NCBI RefSeq assembly: GCF_003725545.1
Contig: NZ_RJLN01000018.1
Coordinates: 1-64,000, forward strand
Source: Micromonospora solifontis
GTDB taxonomy: Bacteria; Actinomycetota; Actinomycetes; Mycobacteriales; Micromonosporaceae
Direction: 5' to 3'
Length of the DNA stretch: 64,000 nucleotides
Shown here one piece after another: positions 57,692-64,000 of the stretch. The notes beneath the pieces are model-generated. The model saw only the letters and a list, made by a program, of their open reading frames with translations. It was not told the origin of the DNA and ran no database searches. The position numbers were made by a program, and so were the translations under genes. Each line of letters starts with the position of its first letter. The first letter of the stretch is position 1.

Positions 57692-58546
57692 GTGAGGATC
57701 CTGGTCACCGGCGGCGCCGGCTTCATCGGGTCCGCGTACGTGCGGCGGCTGCTCACCGGCGCCGAGCCGGACCTGCCGGTGGACGCCGTCACCGTGCTCG
57801 ACGCCCACACGTACGCGGCCACCGAGGCCGCCCTCGACCCGGTCCGCGCCGCCCCCCGACTGCGGGTGGTACGCGGCGACGTCCGCGACGCCACCCTGGT
57901 CAACGCCGCCCTGCGGCACGGCGTCCGCCGACACGTGCAGGTCTCCACCGACGAGGTGTACGGCTCGATCGCCACCGGCGCCTGGACCGAACAGGCCCCG
58001 CTGGACCCCAGCTCCCCGTACTCGGCCAGCAAGGCCGCCGGTGACCTGCTCGCCCTCGCCTACCACCGCACCCACGGCCTCGACGTGGTGGTCACCCGCG
58101 GCGCCAACACCTACGGGCCGTACCAGTACCCGGAGAAGATCGTGCCGCTCTTCGTCACCAACCTGCTCGACGGCCACGACGTCCCGCTGTACGGCGACGG
58201 CGGCAACGTCCGGGACTGGTTGCACGTCGACGACCACTGCCACGGCATCGCCCTGGCGCAGGTCCACGGCCAGCCCGGCGGCGTCTACCACCTCGGCGGC
58301 GGCGCCGAACTGACCAACCGGGAACTCACCGGGCGGCTGCTGGCCGCCTGCGGCGCGGGCTGGGACCGCGTCCGGCCGGTCGCCGACCGCAAGGGCCACG
58401 ACCGCCGGTACGCGCTGGACGTCACCACCACCCGCCGGGAGCTGGGCTGGTCCCCCACCGTCGACCTGGACACGGGGCTCGCCGCCACCGTCGACTGGTA
58501 CCGCGCCAACCGAGACTGGTGGCAGCGGCTCAAGCCGCGGCCCTGA
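57692..58546 (+). pseudogene. dTDP-glucose-dehydratase-like epimerase lacking the FAAESHVD segment
   Basis: 284 aa, GTG at 57692. NAD(P) loop MRILVTGGAGFIGSAYVRRLL, VSTDEVYGS and YSASKAAGDLLALAYHRTHGLDVVVTRGANTYGPYQYPEKI with the YxxxK pair. VRDWLHVDDHCHGI and WYRANRDWW follow the RmlB/DesIV pattern. But RmlB normally has ~45 more residues between the DVRDA strand and GVRRHVQVST, including the HFAAESHVDRS and TN-GT segments. Here DATLVNAALRHGV joins directly (junction near 57900-57930). The frame is intact, so an in-frame deletion or remnant is likely, and activity is doubtful. Classified as pseudogene on that basis. Confidence 0.65.
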
Positions 58547-58588
58547 CCCGCCGCCGGCGCCACCGACCGTCCCACGCAGTCCCGCTGG

Positions 58589-59578
58589 TCAGCCGGAAGG
58601 CGCGCGCGCACCGCGCACGACTCCGTGCGCCGCGAAGGAGCGCCGGTCACCGGCCCAGGCGTCCCGGGGCATGGCGGAGTCCAACCGAGCGAGGTCGTCC
58701 GCCGACAGGGTGACGGCCGCTGCGGCGACGTTCTCCGCGACCCGCCCGGCACGCCGGGTGCCCGGAATCGGCACCACGTCCGGGGCCTCGGCCAGCAGCC
58801 AGGCGAGTGCCAGCTGGCGGGCGGTGACACCACGCTCGCCGGCCAGCCCGCGGATCGCCTCGACCAGGGCCAGGTTGCGCCCCAGCGCGGGGCCCGAGAA
58901 CCGGCCGTCCCCGTGCCGGAAGTCCCCGGCGCCGAAGCCGCCGGCCGGCATCGCCCCGGTGAGCAGCCCGCGACCCAGCGGGCTGTACGGCACCAACCCG
59001 ATGCCCAGCTGCCGGGCCACCGGCAGCACGTCGTCCTCGACCTCGCGCCAGGACAGCGACCACTCGCACTGCAGGGCCGCGATCGGGTGCACCGCGGCGG
59101 CCTGCCGCAACTGCTCCGGGCCGAGTTCCGAGACGCCGAGATGGCGTACCTTGCCCGCGGAAACCAGTTCGGCCATGGCGCCCACCGAGTCGGCCAGCGG
59201 CACCTGCGGGTCCACCCGGTGCAGGTAGTACAGGTCGATGACCTCCACCCCCAGACGCCGCAGCGACGCGTCGCAGTACGCCCGGACCCGGTCCGGGTGG
59301 GCGTCGAGCCGGACGCCGCCCGGATCCCGGACGATGCCGAACTTCGTGGCCAGCACGACCTCGTCGCGGCGGCCGGCGACCGCCCTGCCGACCAGTTCCT
59401 CGTTGCGGCCCCCGCCATAGCTCTGCGCCGTGTCGATCATCGTCACCCCGAGCTCGATGGCGCGCCTGATCGTGGCGACCGACTCGTCCTCGTCCGCCGG
59501 GCCGTAGCCCTGGGACAGGCCCATGCAGCCGAGACCGATCGCCGAGCAGAACAGCTCTCCCAGATGTCGTCGTTCCAT
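58589..59578 (-). CDS. aldo/keto reductase
   Basis: 329 aa, ATG at 59578. The AKR catalytic tetrad is visible: Asp and Tyr in [18 protein letters not shown], Lys in VVLATKFG, His in YYLHRVD. The NADPH region reads [13 protein letters not shown] and [14 protein letters not shown]. Reduces carbonyls or a related substrate; specificity unknown. Divergent from a LysR gene with an operator-like palindrome between, so probably a LysR-controlled gene. Confidence 0.92.
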   Translation of the reverse strand: MERRHLGELFCSAIGLGCMGLSQGYGPADEDESVATIRRAIELGVTMIDTAQSYGGGRNEELVGRAVAGRRDEVVLATKFGIVRDPGGVRLDAHPDRVRAYCDASLRRLGVEVIDLYYLHRVDPQVPLADSVGAMAELVSAGKVRHLGVSELGPEQLRQAAAVHPIAALQCEWSLSWREVEDDVLPVARQLGIGLVPYSPLGRGLLTGAMPAGGFGAGDFRHGDGRFSGPALGRNLALVEAIRGLAGERGVTARQLALAWLLAEAPDVVPIPGTRRAGRVAENVAAAAVTLSADDLARLDSAMPRDAWAGDRRSFAAHGVVRGARAPSG

Positions 59579-59597
59579 GCCACCAAGCCTCGGGCCC

Positions 59598-59636
59598 GAT
59601 CCGGTCAGCTGTCCAAGACACAGTTGTGACCGGATC
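59598..59636. promoter_or_regulatory. LysR operator in the AKR/LysR divergent region
   Basis: GATCCGGTCA (59598-59607) and TGACCGGATC (59627-59636) form a perfect 10-bp inverted repeat. Inside is CTGT-N7-ACAG (59609-59623), which contains the LysR T-N11-A element. It lies 20 nt from the AKR start and 24 nt from the LysR start. Confidence 0.8.
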
Positions 59637-59659
59637 CATCGCGCCCGATTCTGAATCAC

Positions 59660-60634
59660 ATGGAACTACGGCATCTCCAGTACTTCACCGCCGTCGTACG
59701 CTGCGGCGGATTCACCCGGGCCGCCGAGCAGCTGCGGATCGCGCAGCCCGCGGTGTCGGCGCAGATCCGCCAGCTCGAACGGGAACTCGGCGTGACCCTG
59801 CTGGCCCGCACCACGCGCCGGGTCGCCCTCACCCCGGCCGGTGAAGCGTTCCTGAGCCGGGCCGAACGGATCCTCGCCGAGGTCGCCGCCGCCCGCGACG
59901 AGGCCGCCGAGCTCGCCGGCGCGCTGCGCGGCCGGGTGGCGCTGGGCGCGACCCCGGTGCTCGGCCCGCTGGCGCTGCCGGAGACGCTGTCCCGCTTCCA
60001 CCAGCGGCATCCGGGCATCTCGGTGACCCTGCGCTCCGGACTGGTCGCCGCGCTGCTGGCCGAACTCGACCAGGGGCGGCTCGATCTGGTCGTCGGGCCG
60101 TTGCACACCGACCTGCCGGCCCGGTACCGCACGCAGCCGCTGTCCGAGGAGGAACTGCTGCTGGCCACGCCGCCCGGGCACCGGCTGGCCCCGCGCGCGG
60201 CGGTCTCCCTGGCCGCGCTGCGGGACGAGCCCTTCGTCTGCCTGCCCGCCGGCAGCGGCCTGCGTACCCTGCTCGACCAGGCGTGCGCCGCCGCCGGGTT
60301 CACGCCCCGGGTCCAGTTCGAGACGCACAGCCCCGCCAGCATCAGGGAACTGGTCAGCTGCGGGCTCGGCGTGGCGCTGCTGGCCCGCTCGGCGACCCGG
60401 GTGGCCGGACCGCCGATCGCCACGGTCACGACGCGACAGCCGCTACGACACCCGCCGATCGGGCTGATCCACCTCGGGGACCGCCGACTCACGCAGGCCG
60501 CTGAGGCGCTGCGACGCCAGCTGGCCGCGACCTCCCCGGGCGCCCCGCCGTCGGACGCCGCCGGGACCGACGCTCCGCCGTCCCGCCGAGCCGAGGTACC
60601 GGCCGACGGGCGCGGCGCTGCGGCGCCCCGCTGA
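59660..60634 (+). CDS. LysR-family transcriptional regulator
   Basis: 324 aa, ATG at 59660. [74 protein letters not shown]. The substrate-binding domain follows ([49 protein letters not shown]). The last ~35 residues are disordered. It should control the divergent aldo/keto reductase through the palindrome between them. Confidence 0.95.
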   Translation: MELRHLQYFTAVVRCGGFTRAAEQLRIAQPAVSAQIRQLERELGVTLLARTTRRVALTPAGEAFLSRAERILAEVAAARDEAAELAGALRGRVALGATPVLGPLALPETLSRFHQRHPGISVTLRSGLVAALLAELDQGRLDLVVGPLHTDLPARYRTQPLSEEELLLATPPGHRLAPRAAVSLAALRDEPFVCLPAGSGLRTLLDQACAAAGFTPRVQFETHSPASIRELVSCGLGVALLARSATRVAGPPIATVTTRQPLRHPPIGLIHLGDRRLTQAAEALRRQLAATSPGAPPSDAAGTDAPPSRRAEVPADGRGAAAPR

Positions 60635-60668
60635 ACAGGCACACCGGCCGGCGCGGCCAGGCGTCACG

Positions 60669-61505
60669 TCACTCGCCGGCCTGCTCCTCCTGCTGCTGGC
60701 CCTCCAGGTCCGCCGAGCCGGCCGAGGTGGTCGGCTTCCCCGCCTCCTCGGTGGGCACTGTCGGGGTCTTCGCCCGGCCCGGAGCCGGCGCGGTGTCCGC
60801 GGCCGCCTCCCCGTCCAGCAGCGCCGTCAGGGCCGCCCCGGTGATCCGGCGGAACGTCCGCCCCACCCGGCGGCGGTCCAGGACCGCCACCTCCAACTGG
60901 TTGGCGGCGATGGTACGGCTCGCGCCGCCCTCCCCGCCCACGCTGCTCAGCGCCTTGACCGCGGCCCGGACCGCCTCGGACAGCGACATGTCCGGCCGGT
61001 GCTCGTTCTTCAGCACCCCGGTGATCGCCTCGGCCTGCCCGCCCATCGCCATCCGGCCCGGCTCATCGTTGACCGACCCGTCGTAGGTCAGCCGGTAGAG
61101 CGAGTCGTCGTCCGGCGTCGCGCCCACCTCCGCCACACAGATCTCCACCTCGAACGGCTTCGACTGCTCGGTGAAGATCGCGCCCAGCGTCTGCGCGAAC
61201 GCGTTCGCCAGGCCCAGGCCGGTCACGTCCCGCCGGTCGTAGCTCAGGCCGTTCAGGTCGGCCATCCGCACCCCGGCGCGGCGCAGGTTCTCGAACTCGT
61301 TGTACCGGCCCACCGCGGCGAAGCCGATCCGGTCGTAGATCTCACTGACCTTGTGCAGGGTGCTGGACAGGTTCTCCGCGACGAAGAGCACCCCGCCCTC
61401 GTAGCTCAGGACCACCGCGCTGCGGCCCCGGGCGATGCCCTTGCGAGCCAGCTCGGAACGGTCGCGCATGATCTGCTCGGGCGAGGCGTAGAACTGCATG
61501 GCCAC
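60669..61505 (-). CDS. prcA: 20S proteasome alpha subunit PrcA
   Basis: 278 aa, GTG at 61505 (GGAG at a 10-nt spacing; ATG at 61499 would leave it 16 nt away). [45 protein letters not shown] is the alpha-subunit N-terminal gate region. The Ntn fold runs to about 230, then an acidic Gln/Glu-rich tail ends QQQEEQAGE. It forms the outer rings of the proteasome and pairs with PrcB, 61 nt upstream. Substrates arrive by pupylation. Confidence 0.97.
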   Translation of the reverse strand: MAMQFYASPEQIMRDRSELARKGIARGRSAVVLSYEGGVLFVAENLSSTLHKVSEIYDRIGFAAVGRYNEFENLRRAGVRMADLNGLSYDRRDVTGLGLANAFAQTLGAIFTEQSKPFEVEICVAEVGATPDDDSLYRLTYDGSVNDEPGRMAMGGQAEAITGVLKNEHRPDMSLSEAVRAAVKALSSVGGEGGASRTIAANQLEVAVLDRRRVGRTFRRITGAALTALLDGEAAADTAPAPGRAKTPTVPTEEAGKPTTSAGSADLEGQQQEEQAGE

Positions 61506-61566
61506 GGCGGCGGGTCTCCTTCGGGCGCTGTGCTGCGGACTGCTGACGGGTCGGGCGGGAGCGGGG

Positions 61567-62406
61567 TCAGCCGCCGGGATTCTCCATCCGGCCGGCCACG
61601 ACGCTCTCCGCGATGGCCGCCGTCTCGGCGTCGGTGAGCCGGTGGGTGCCCTCCGCCGTCGCGGTCATCACCACCGGGTAGATCCTGCGGGTCAGATCCG
61701 GCCCGCCGGTCGCGGTGTCGTCGTCGGCGGCGTCGTACAGCGCCTCGACGGCGAGCCGCACCGCGTCGTCGATCGACAGGCCCGCCCGGAACCGCTTCTT
61801 CAGCGCCGACTTGGCGAACAGCGAGCCGGAGCCGATCGCGTCGTAGCCGGTCTCCTCGTACGGACCGCCGGTCACGTCGAAGCTGAAGATCCGGCCGGCC
61901 CCCGCCGGGTCGCTCGCCGCCAGGTCGAACCCGGCGAACAGCGGGATCACCGCGAGGCCCTGCATCGCCGCGCCCAGGTTGCCCCGGATCATCGAGGCCA
62001 GCCGGTTGGCCTTGCCGTCGAGCGAGAGCATCGCGCCCTCGATCTTCTCGTAGTGCTCCAGCTCCACCTGGAACAGTCGCATCAGCTCGATGCCGATGCC
62101 CGCGGTGCCCGCGATGCCGACCAACGAGTACGCGTCGGCCGGGTGCACCTTCTCGATGTCCCGCTGGGCGATCAGGTTGCCCATCGTGGCCCGCCGGTCG
62201 CCGGCCATCACCACACCACCGGCGGCCGAGATGGCCACGATGGTGGTCGCGTGCGGCGCCATGTCGGCGGCCATGCCCGGCGGCAGGGGCCGGCGGCCGG
62301 GCAGCATCTCGGGGGCCACCTTGCTCAGGAACGCTGTGAAGGAGGACGTCCCCGCGTTGGTGAACACATCTGGTAGACGCCCGGATGGATCAAAACCCGC
62401 TGCCAC
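61567..62406 (-). CDS. prcB: 20S proteasome beta subunit PrcB
   Basis: 279 aa, GTG at 62406 with a GAGGA ribosome site. The propeptide of 53 residues is followed by the catalytic Thr54 in [43 protein letters not shown] and [22 protein letters not shown] are conserved beta-subunit blocks. Catalytic inner ring of the actinobacterial proteasome. Its first ~27 codons overlap the 3' end of the upstream endonuclease VII-like gene in another frame. Confidence 0.97.
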   Translation of the reverse strand: MAAGFDPSGRLPDVFTNAGTSSFTAFLSKVAPEMLPGRRPLPPGMAADMAPHATTIVAISAAGGVVMAGDRRATMGNLIAQRDIEKVHPADAYSLVGIAGTAGIGIELMRLFQVELEHYEKIEGAMLSLDGKANRLASMIRGNLGAAMQGLAVIPLFAGFDLAASDPAGAGRIFSFDVTGGPYEETGYDAIGSGSLFAKSALKKRFRAGLSIDDAVRLAVEALYDAADDDTATGGPDLTRRIYPVVMTATAEGTHRLTDAETAAIAESVVAGRMENPGG

Positions 62407-63011
62407 GTGGTTCCTCTCAGGTACGTGATCGCCCTGGCCAGCCTCACGGGACTGTCCCGGAACTGGCCAAGACCACCGTTGCAGTTGAAGCAGAGTATCC
62501 CGCGCACCCAGCCGGTGCGATGATCGTGGTCCAGATGTTGGGGGTCGTCGCCGCCGCAGATCGCGCAGACGCCGCCCTGCTCGGCCAGGAGCTCCTGGAA
62601 CTCCTTCTCCCCCACGCCGTAGCGCTGGCGCAAGTGGTACTCCCGAAACCCCCCGTGCAACCGGAGCTTGCTCTCCTTGCCCTTCTCGTTGTGGCAAGGC
62701 TTGCAGTATCGGCCGTAGCCGCCGCGGCCCGAACGGTTACGCGGAAAGTCGCCGAGCGCCTTGGTCTCACCGCACGTCGGGCAGCGACGGTGGCCGTCCG
62801 GCACCACCGGCAGCTCGCGCACGTCCCGGCCGTGCTTCTCCTTCAAGCGTTTGGCATAGCTCGCCCGCGAGCGCAGGTTGAAGCATGGCTTGCAATAGCT
62901 GCCGCGCCCGTCCGGCCGACGGCTGTTCGCACAGAACTCATCGAGCGGCTTCCACTCATCGCAGTCTCGGCAGCGACGGCGTCCGTCTCGATCGTCGAGA
63001 GCCCGAGGCAT
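62325..63011 (-). CDS. endonuclease VII-domain protein with tandem zinc ribbons
   Basis: 228 aa, ATG at 63011. The N-terminal half has two similar Zn-ribbon repeats ([13 protein letters not shown]...YCKPCFN and [13 protein letters not shown]...YCKPCHN). The C-terminal half is the recombination endonuclease VII fold: [40 protein letters not shown], with the HxD-H core and four more Cys. Such proteins cleave branched DNA in phage T4; the cellular role here is unknown. It sits between pup and prcB, its 3' end overlapping the prcB start by 82 nt, so it should be co-transcribed with proteasome genes. Confidence 0.88.
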   Translation of the reverse strand: MPRALDDRDGRRRCRDCDEWKPLDEFCANSRRPDGRGSYCKPCFNLRSRASYAKRLKEKHGRDVRELPVVPDGHRRCPTCGETKALGDFPRNRSGRGGYGRYCKPCHNEKGKESKLRLHGGFREYHLRQRYGVGEKEFQELLAEQGGVCAICGGDDPQHLDHDHRTGWVRGILCFNCNGGLGQFRDSPVRLARAITYLRGTTWQRVLIHPGVYQMCSPTRGRPPSQRS

Positions 63012-63033
63012 GTCCGATTTGCGCCGCTAAGCC

Positions 63034-63240
63034 CTATTCACCCCCTTTTTGAACATATCCCCTCACGAACTCCTCTGCGTTCTCCTCCAGGACGGAGTCG
63101 ATCTCGTCGAGCAGATCGTCGACGTCCTCGGTGATCTCGGCGTGCCGCTCGGCAACCTCGGGGTTGGCCTGCGCGGTGACCTCCTCGACCTCCTCGTGCG
63201 ACTTGCCGGACTGGGTCTGCCCGCCCTCTTGCGTCGCCAT
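63034..63240 (-). CDS. pup: prokaryotic ubiquitin-like protein Pup
   Basis: 68 aa, ATG at 63240 with GGAGG upstream. Acidic, mostly disordered, with a coiled-coil-like [30 protein letters not shown]. It ends Gly-Gly-Glu, so no deamidation of a terminal Gln is needed before ligation by PafA. Tag for proteasomal degradation. A hairpin at 63296-63338 separates it from dop. Confidence 0.97.
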   Translation of the reverse strand: MATQEGGQTQSGKSHEEVEEVTAQANPEVAERHAEITEDVDDLLDEIDSVLEENAEEFVRGYVQKGGE

Positions 63241-63295
63241 GGTGGTGCCTCCTCCACGATCGCCCTGCGATCAACTTACCTCGCGGGAGCGACGA

Positions 63296-63338
63296 AAGGC
63301 CCGTCGCGCGCCGGGTTCCTCGGCGCGGGACGGGCCTT
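63296..63338 (-). terminator. dop terminator hairpin
   Basis: A 17-bp stem (63296-63312 with 63322-63338, one mismatch) and 9-nt loop, 20 nt past the dop stop. pup must have its own promoter or depend on read-through. Confidence 0.8.
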
Positions 63339-63357
63339 CCGGTACGCGACGGCCCGC

Positions 63358-64000
63358 TCAGCCGCCGGTCAGCATCTCCAGCAGGTCCTTGGCGGTGTCG
63401 CAGCGGTCGAAGAGCTGCCCGACGTGCTTGCGGGTGCCCCGCTCCGGCTCCATCATCGGCACCCGGACCAGCGACTCCCGGCCCACGTCGAAGATGACCG
63501 AGTCCCAGCTCGCGGCGACCACCTCGGAGGCGTACTGGGCGAGGCAGCGACCCCGGAAGTAGGCCCGGGTGTCCTCCGGCGGCTCGGTCATCGCGCTGCG
63601 GGTCTGCTCGTCGGTGAGCAGCGTCTTCATCGAGCCGCGCTGGACGAGGCGGTGGTAGAGGCCCTTCTCCGGCCGCACGTCCGAGTACTGCAGGTCGACC
63701 AGTTGGAGCTTGTGCGAGCCCCAGCCGAGCTTCTCCCGCTCCCGGTAGCCCTCCAGCAGCCGCAGCTTGGCCACCCAGTCCAGTTCGTCGGCGCAGAGAA
63801 AGGCGTCCCGGCCGAGCCGGTCGAGGACGCTCTCCCAGCGGTCGAGGACATCCGCGGTCTGCGCGTCGACGTCGTCGCCGTAGCGGTCGTCCACGAAGGA
63901 CCGGACCCGCTCCAGGTAGGCCCACTGCACGTCCAGGGCGGTGAGCTTCCGCCCGTCGCGCAGCCGCATGAGGTGCTTGAGCGACGGGTCGTGGCTGACC
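63358..64000 (-). CDS. dop: Dop, Pup deamidase/depupylase (3' part; 5' end beyond the window)
   Basis: The frame is open to the window end, so only the last ~213 residues are seen. They align with the C-terminal half of the PafA/Dop family: KLTALDVQWAYLERVRSFVDDRYGDDV, FLCADELDWVAKLRLLEGYREREKLGWGSHKLQLVDLQYSDVRPEKGLYHRLVQRG, TEPPEDTRAYFRGRCLAQYASEVVAASWDSVIFDVGRESLVRVPMMEP. Position next to pup identifies it as Dop rather than PafA. It removes Pup from substrates; since Pup ends in Glu here, depupylation should be its main role. Confidence 0.93.
   Translation of the reverse strand, partial: VSHDPSLKHLMRLRDGRKLTALDVQWAYLERVRSFVDDRYGDDVDAQTADVLDRWESVLDRLGRDAFLCADELDWVAKLRLLEGYREREKLGWGSHKLQLVDLQYSDVRPEKGLYHRLVQRGSMKTLLTDEQTRSAMTEPPEDTRAYFRGRCLAQYASEVVAASWDSVIFDVGRESLVRVPMMEPERGTRKHVGQLFDRCDTAKDLLEMLTGG

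Noticed and set aside
61567..62697. Longer prcB reading into the endonuclease gene
   Set aside because: The frame is open but the prcB propeptide length (53) and ribosome site fit the GTG at 62406. The upstream frame matches no proteasome sequence.
63034..63240. Pup ending in GGE instead of GGQ as a truncation
   Set aside because: Many actinobacterial Pup proteins end directly in Glu; the length and C-terminus are normal.
1..64000. Search for tRNA, rRNA, riboswitch, insertion sequence, attachment site or origin
   Set aside because: No cloverleaf, rRNA core, transposase or integrase motif, or flanking repeats that would fit were recognised by eye. A tRNAscan/Infernal run would be needed to exclude small RNAs.

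Overview
The window is about 72-75% G+C with strong GC3 bias, frequent GTG starts, tight ATGA/GTGA overlaps and a complete Pup-proteasome locus. It also carries CBM2-tailed cellulases, SigB/F-type sigma factors and a CebR-type box. Together these point to a mycelial actinobacterium, most likely Micromonosporaceae (Micromonospora-like). It looks like ordinary chromosome. I saw no tRNA, rRNA, CRISPR array, transposase, integrase or plasmid/phage replication gene.

Layout. 0-12 kb is an alpha-glucan utilisation locus: a LacI regulator, an ABC sugar importer (binding lipoprotein plus two permeases), a GH13 alpha-glucosidase and a secreted GH87 alpha-1,3-glucanase with two F5/8C domains. A second, frameshifted and internally deleted GH87 copy is read divergently from lacI. 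12-16.7 kb holds a frameshifted SnoaL/NTF2-like gene and a DrrAB-type ABC exporter translationally coupled to a GH65 phosphorylase/hydrolase. 16.8-22.8 kb is a stress/signalling block: a SigB/F-type sigma factor, a DinB-like protein, a response regulator/histidine kinase/GerMN lipoprotein operon, and a divergent STAS/membrane/Zn-ribbon-STAS/BON operon.

22.8-32.4 kb is accessory. It has a GH5 cellulase behind a CebR box, a diiron AurF-like oxygenase with a divergent TetR/DUF4873 pair, a YdcF-like protein, a GT2, a small cysteine-free bL36 paralogue, a TetR-controlled MacB-type ABC system with three palindromic operators, and a CE1-type esterase with CBM2. 32.6-38.3 kb carries a serine hydrolase, an HxlR-peroxiredoxin fusion divergent from an MFS exporter, a DUF4037 protein and a 5'-3' exonuclease. 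38.4-48.4 kb carries an MHYT sensor, a HelY-like helicase, a HAD phosphatase, an EamA transporter, a lipid kinase, a GNAT protein and a glycogen-debranching-like enzyme with an SCP2-like partner.

48.5-64 kb is the Pup-proteasome neighbourhood on the minus strand. It contains tatC, tatA, pafC, pafB, pafA, prcA, prcB, an endonuclease VII-like gene, pup and the 3' part of dop. The set is interrupted by a CDF transporter, a DUF3866 protein, an AlkZ-like protein, a shortened epimerase and an AKR/LysR pair.

The most unusual points are the alpha-1,3-glucan locus with its decaying paralogue, the HxlR-peroxiredoxin fusion, the Zn-ribbon/STAS protein in a four-gene stress operon, the endonuclease VII gene overlapping prcB, and several well-formed operators. 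All functions are inferred from motifs and context read by eye; no database search was run.
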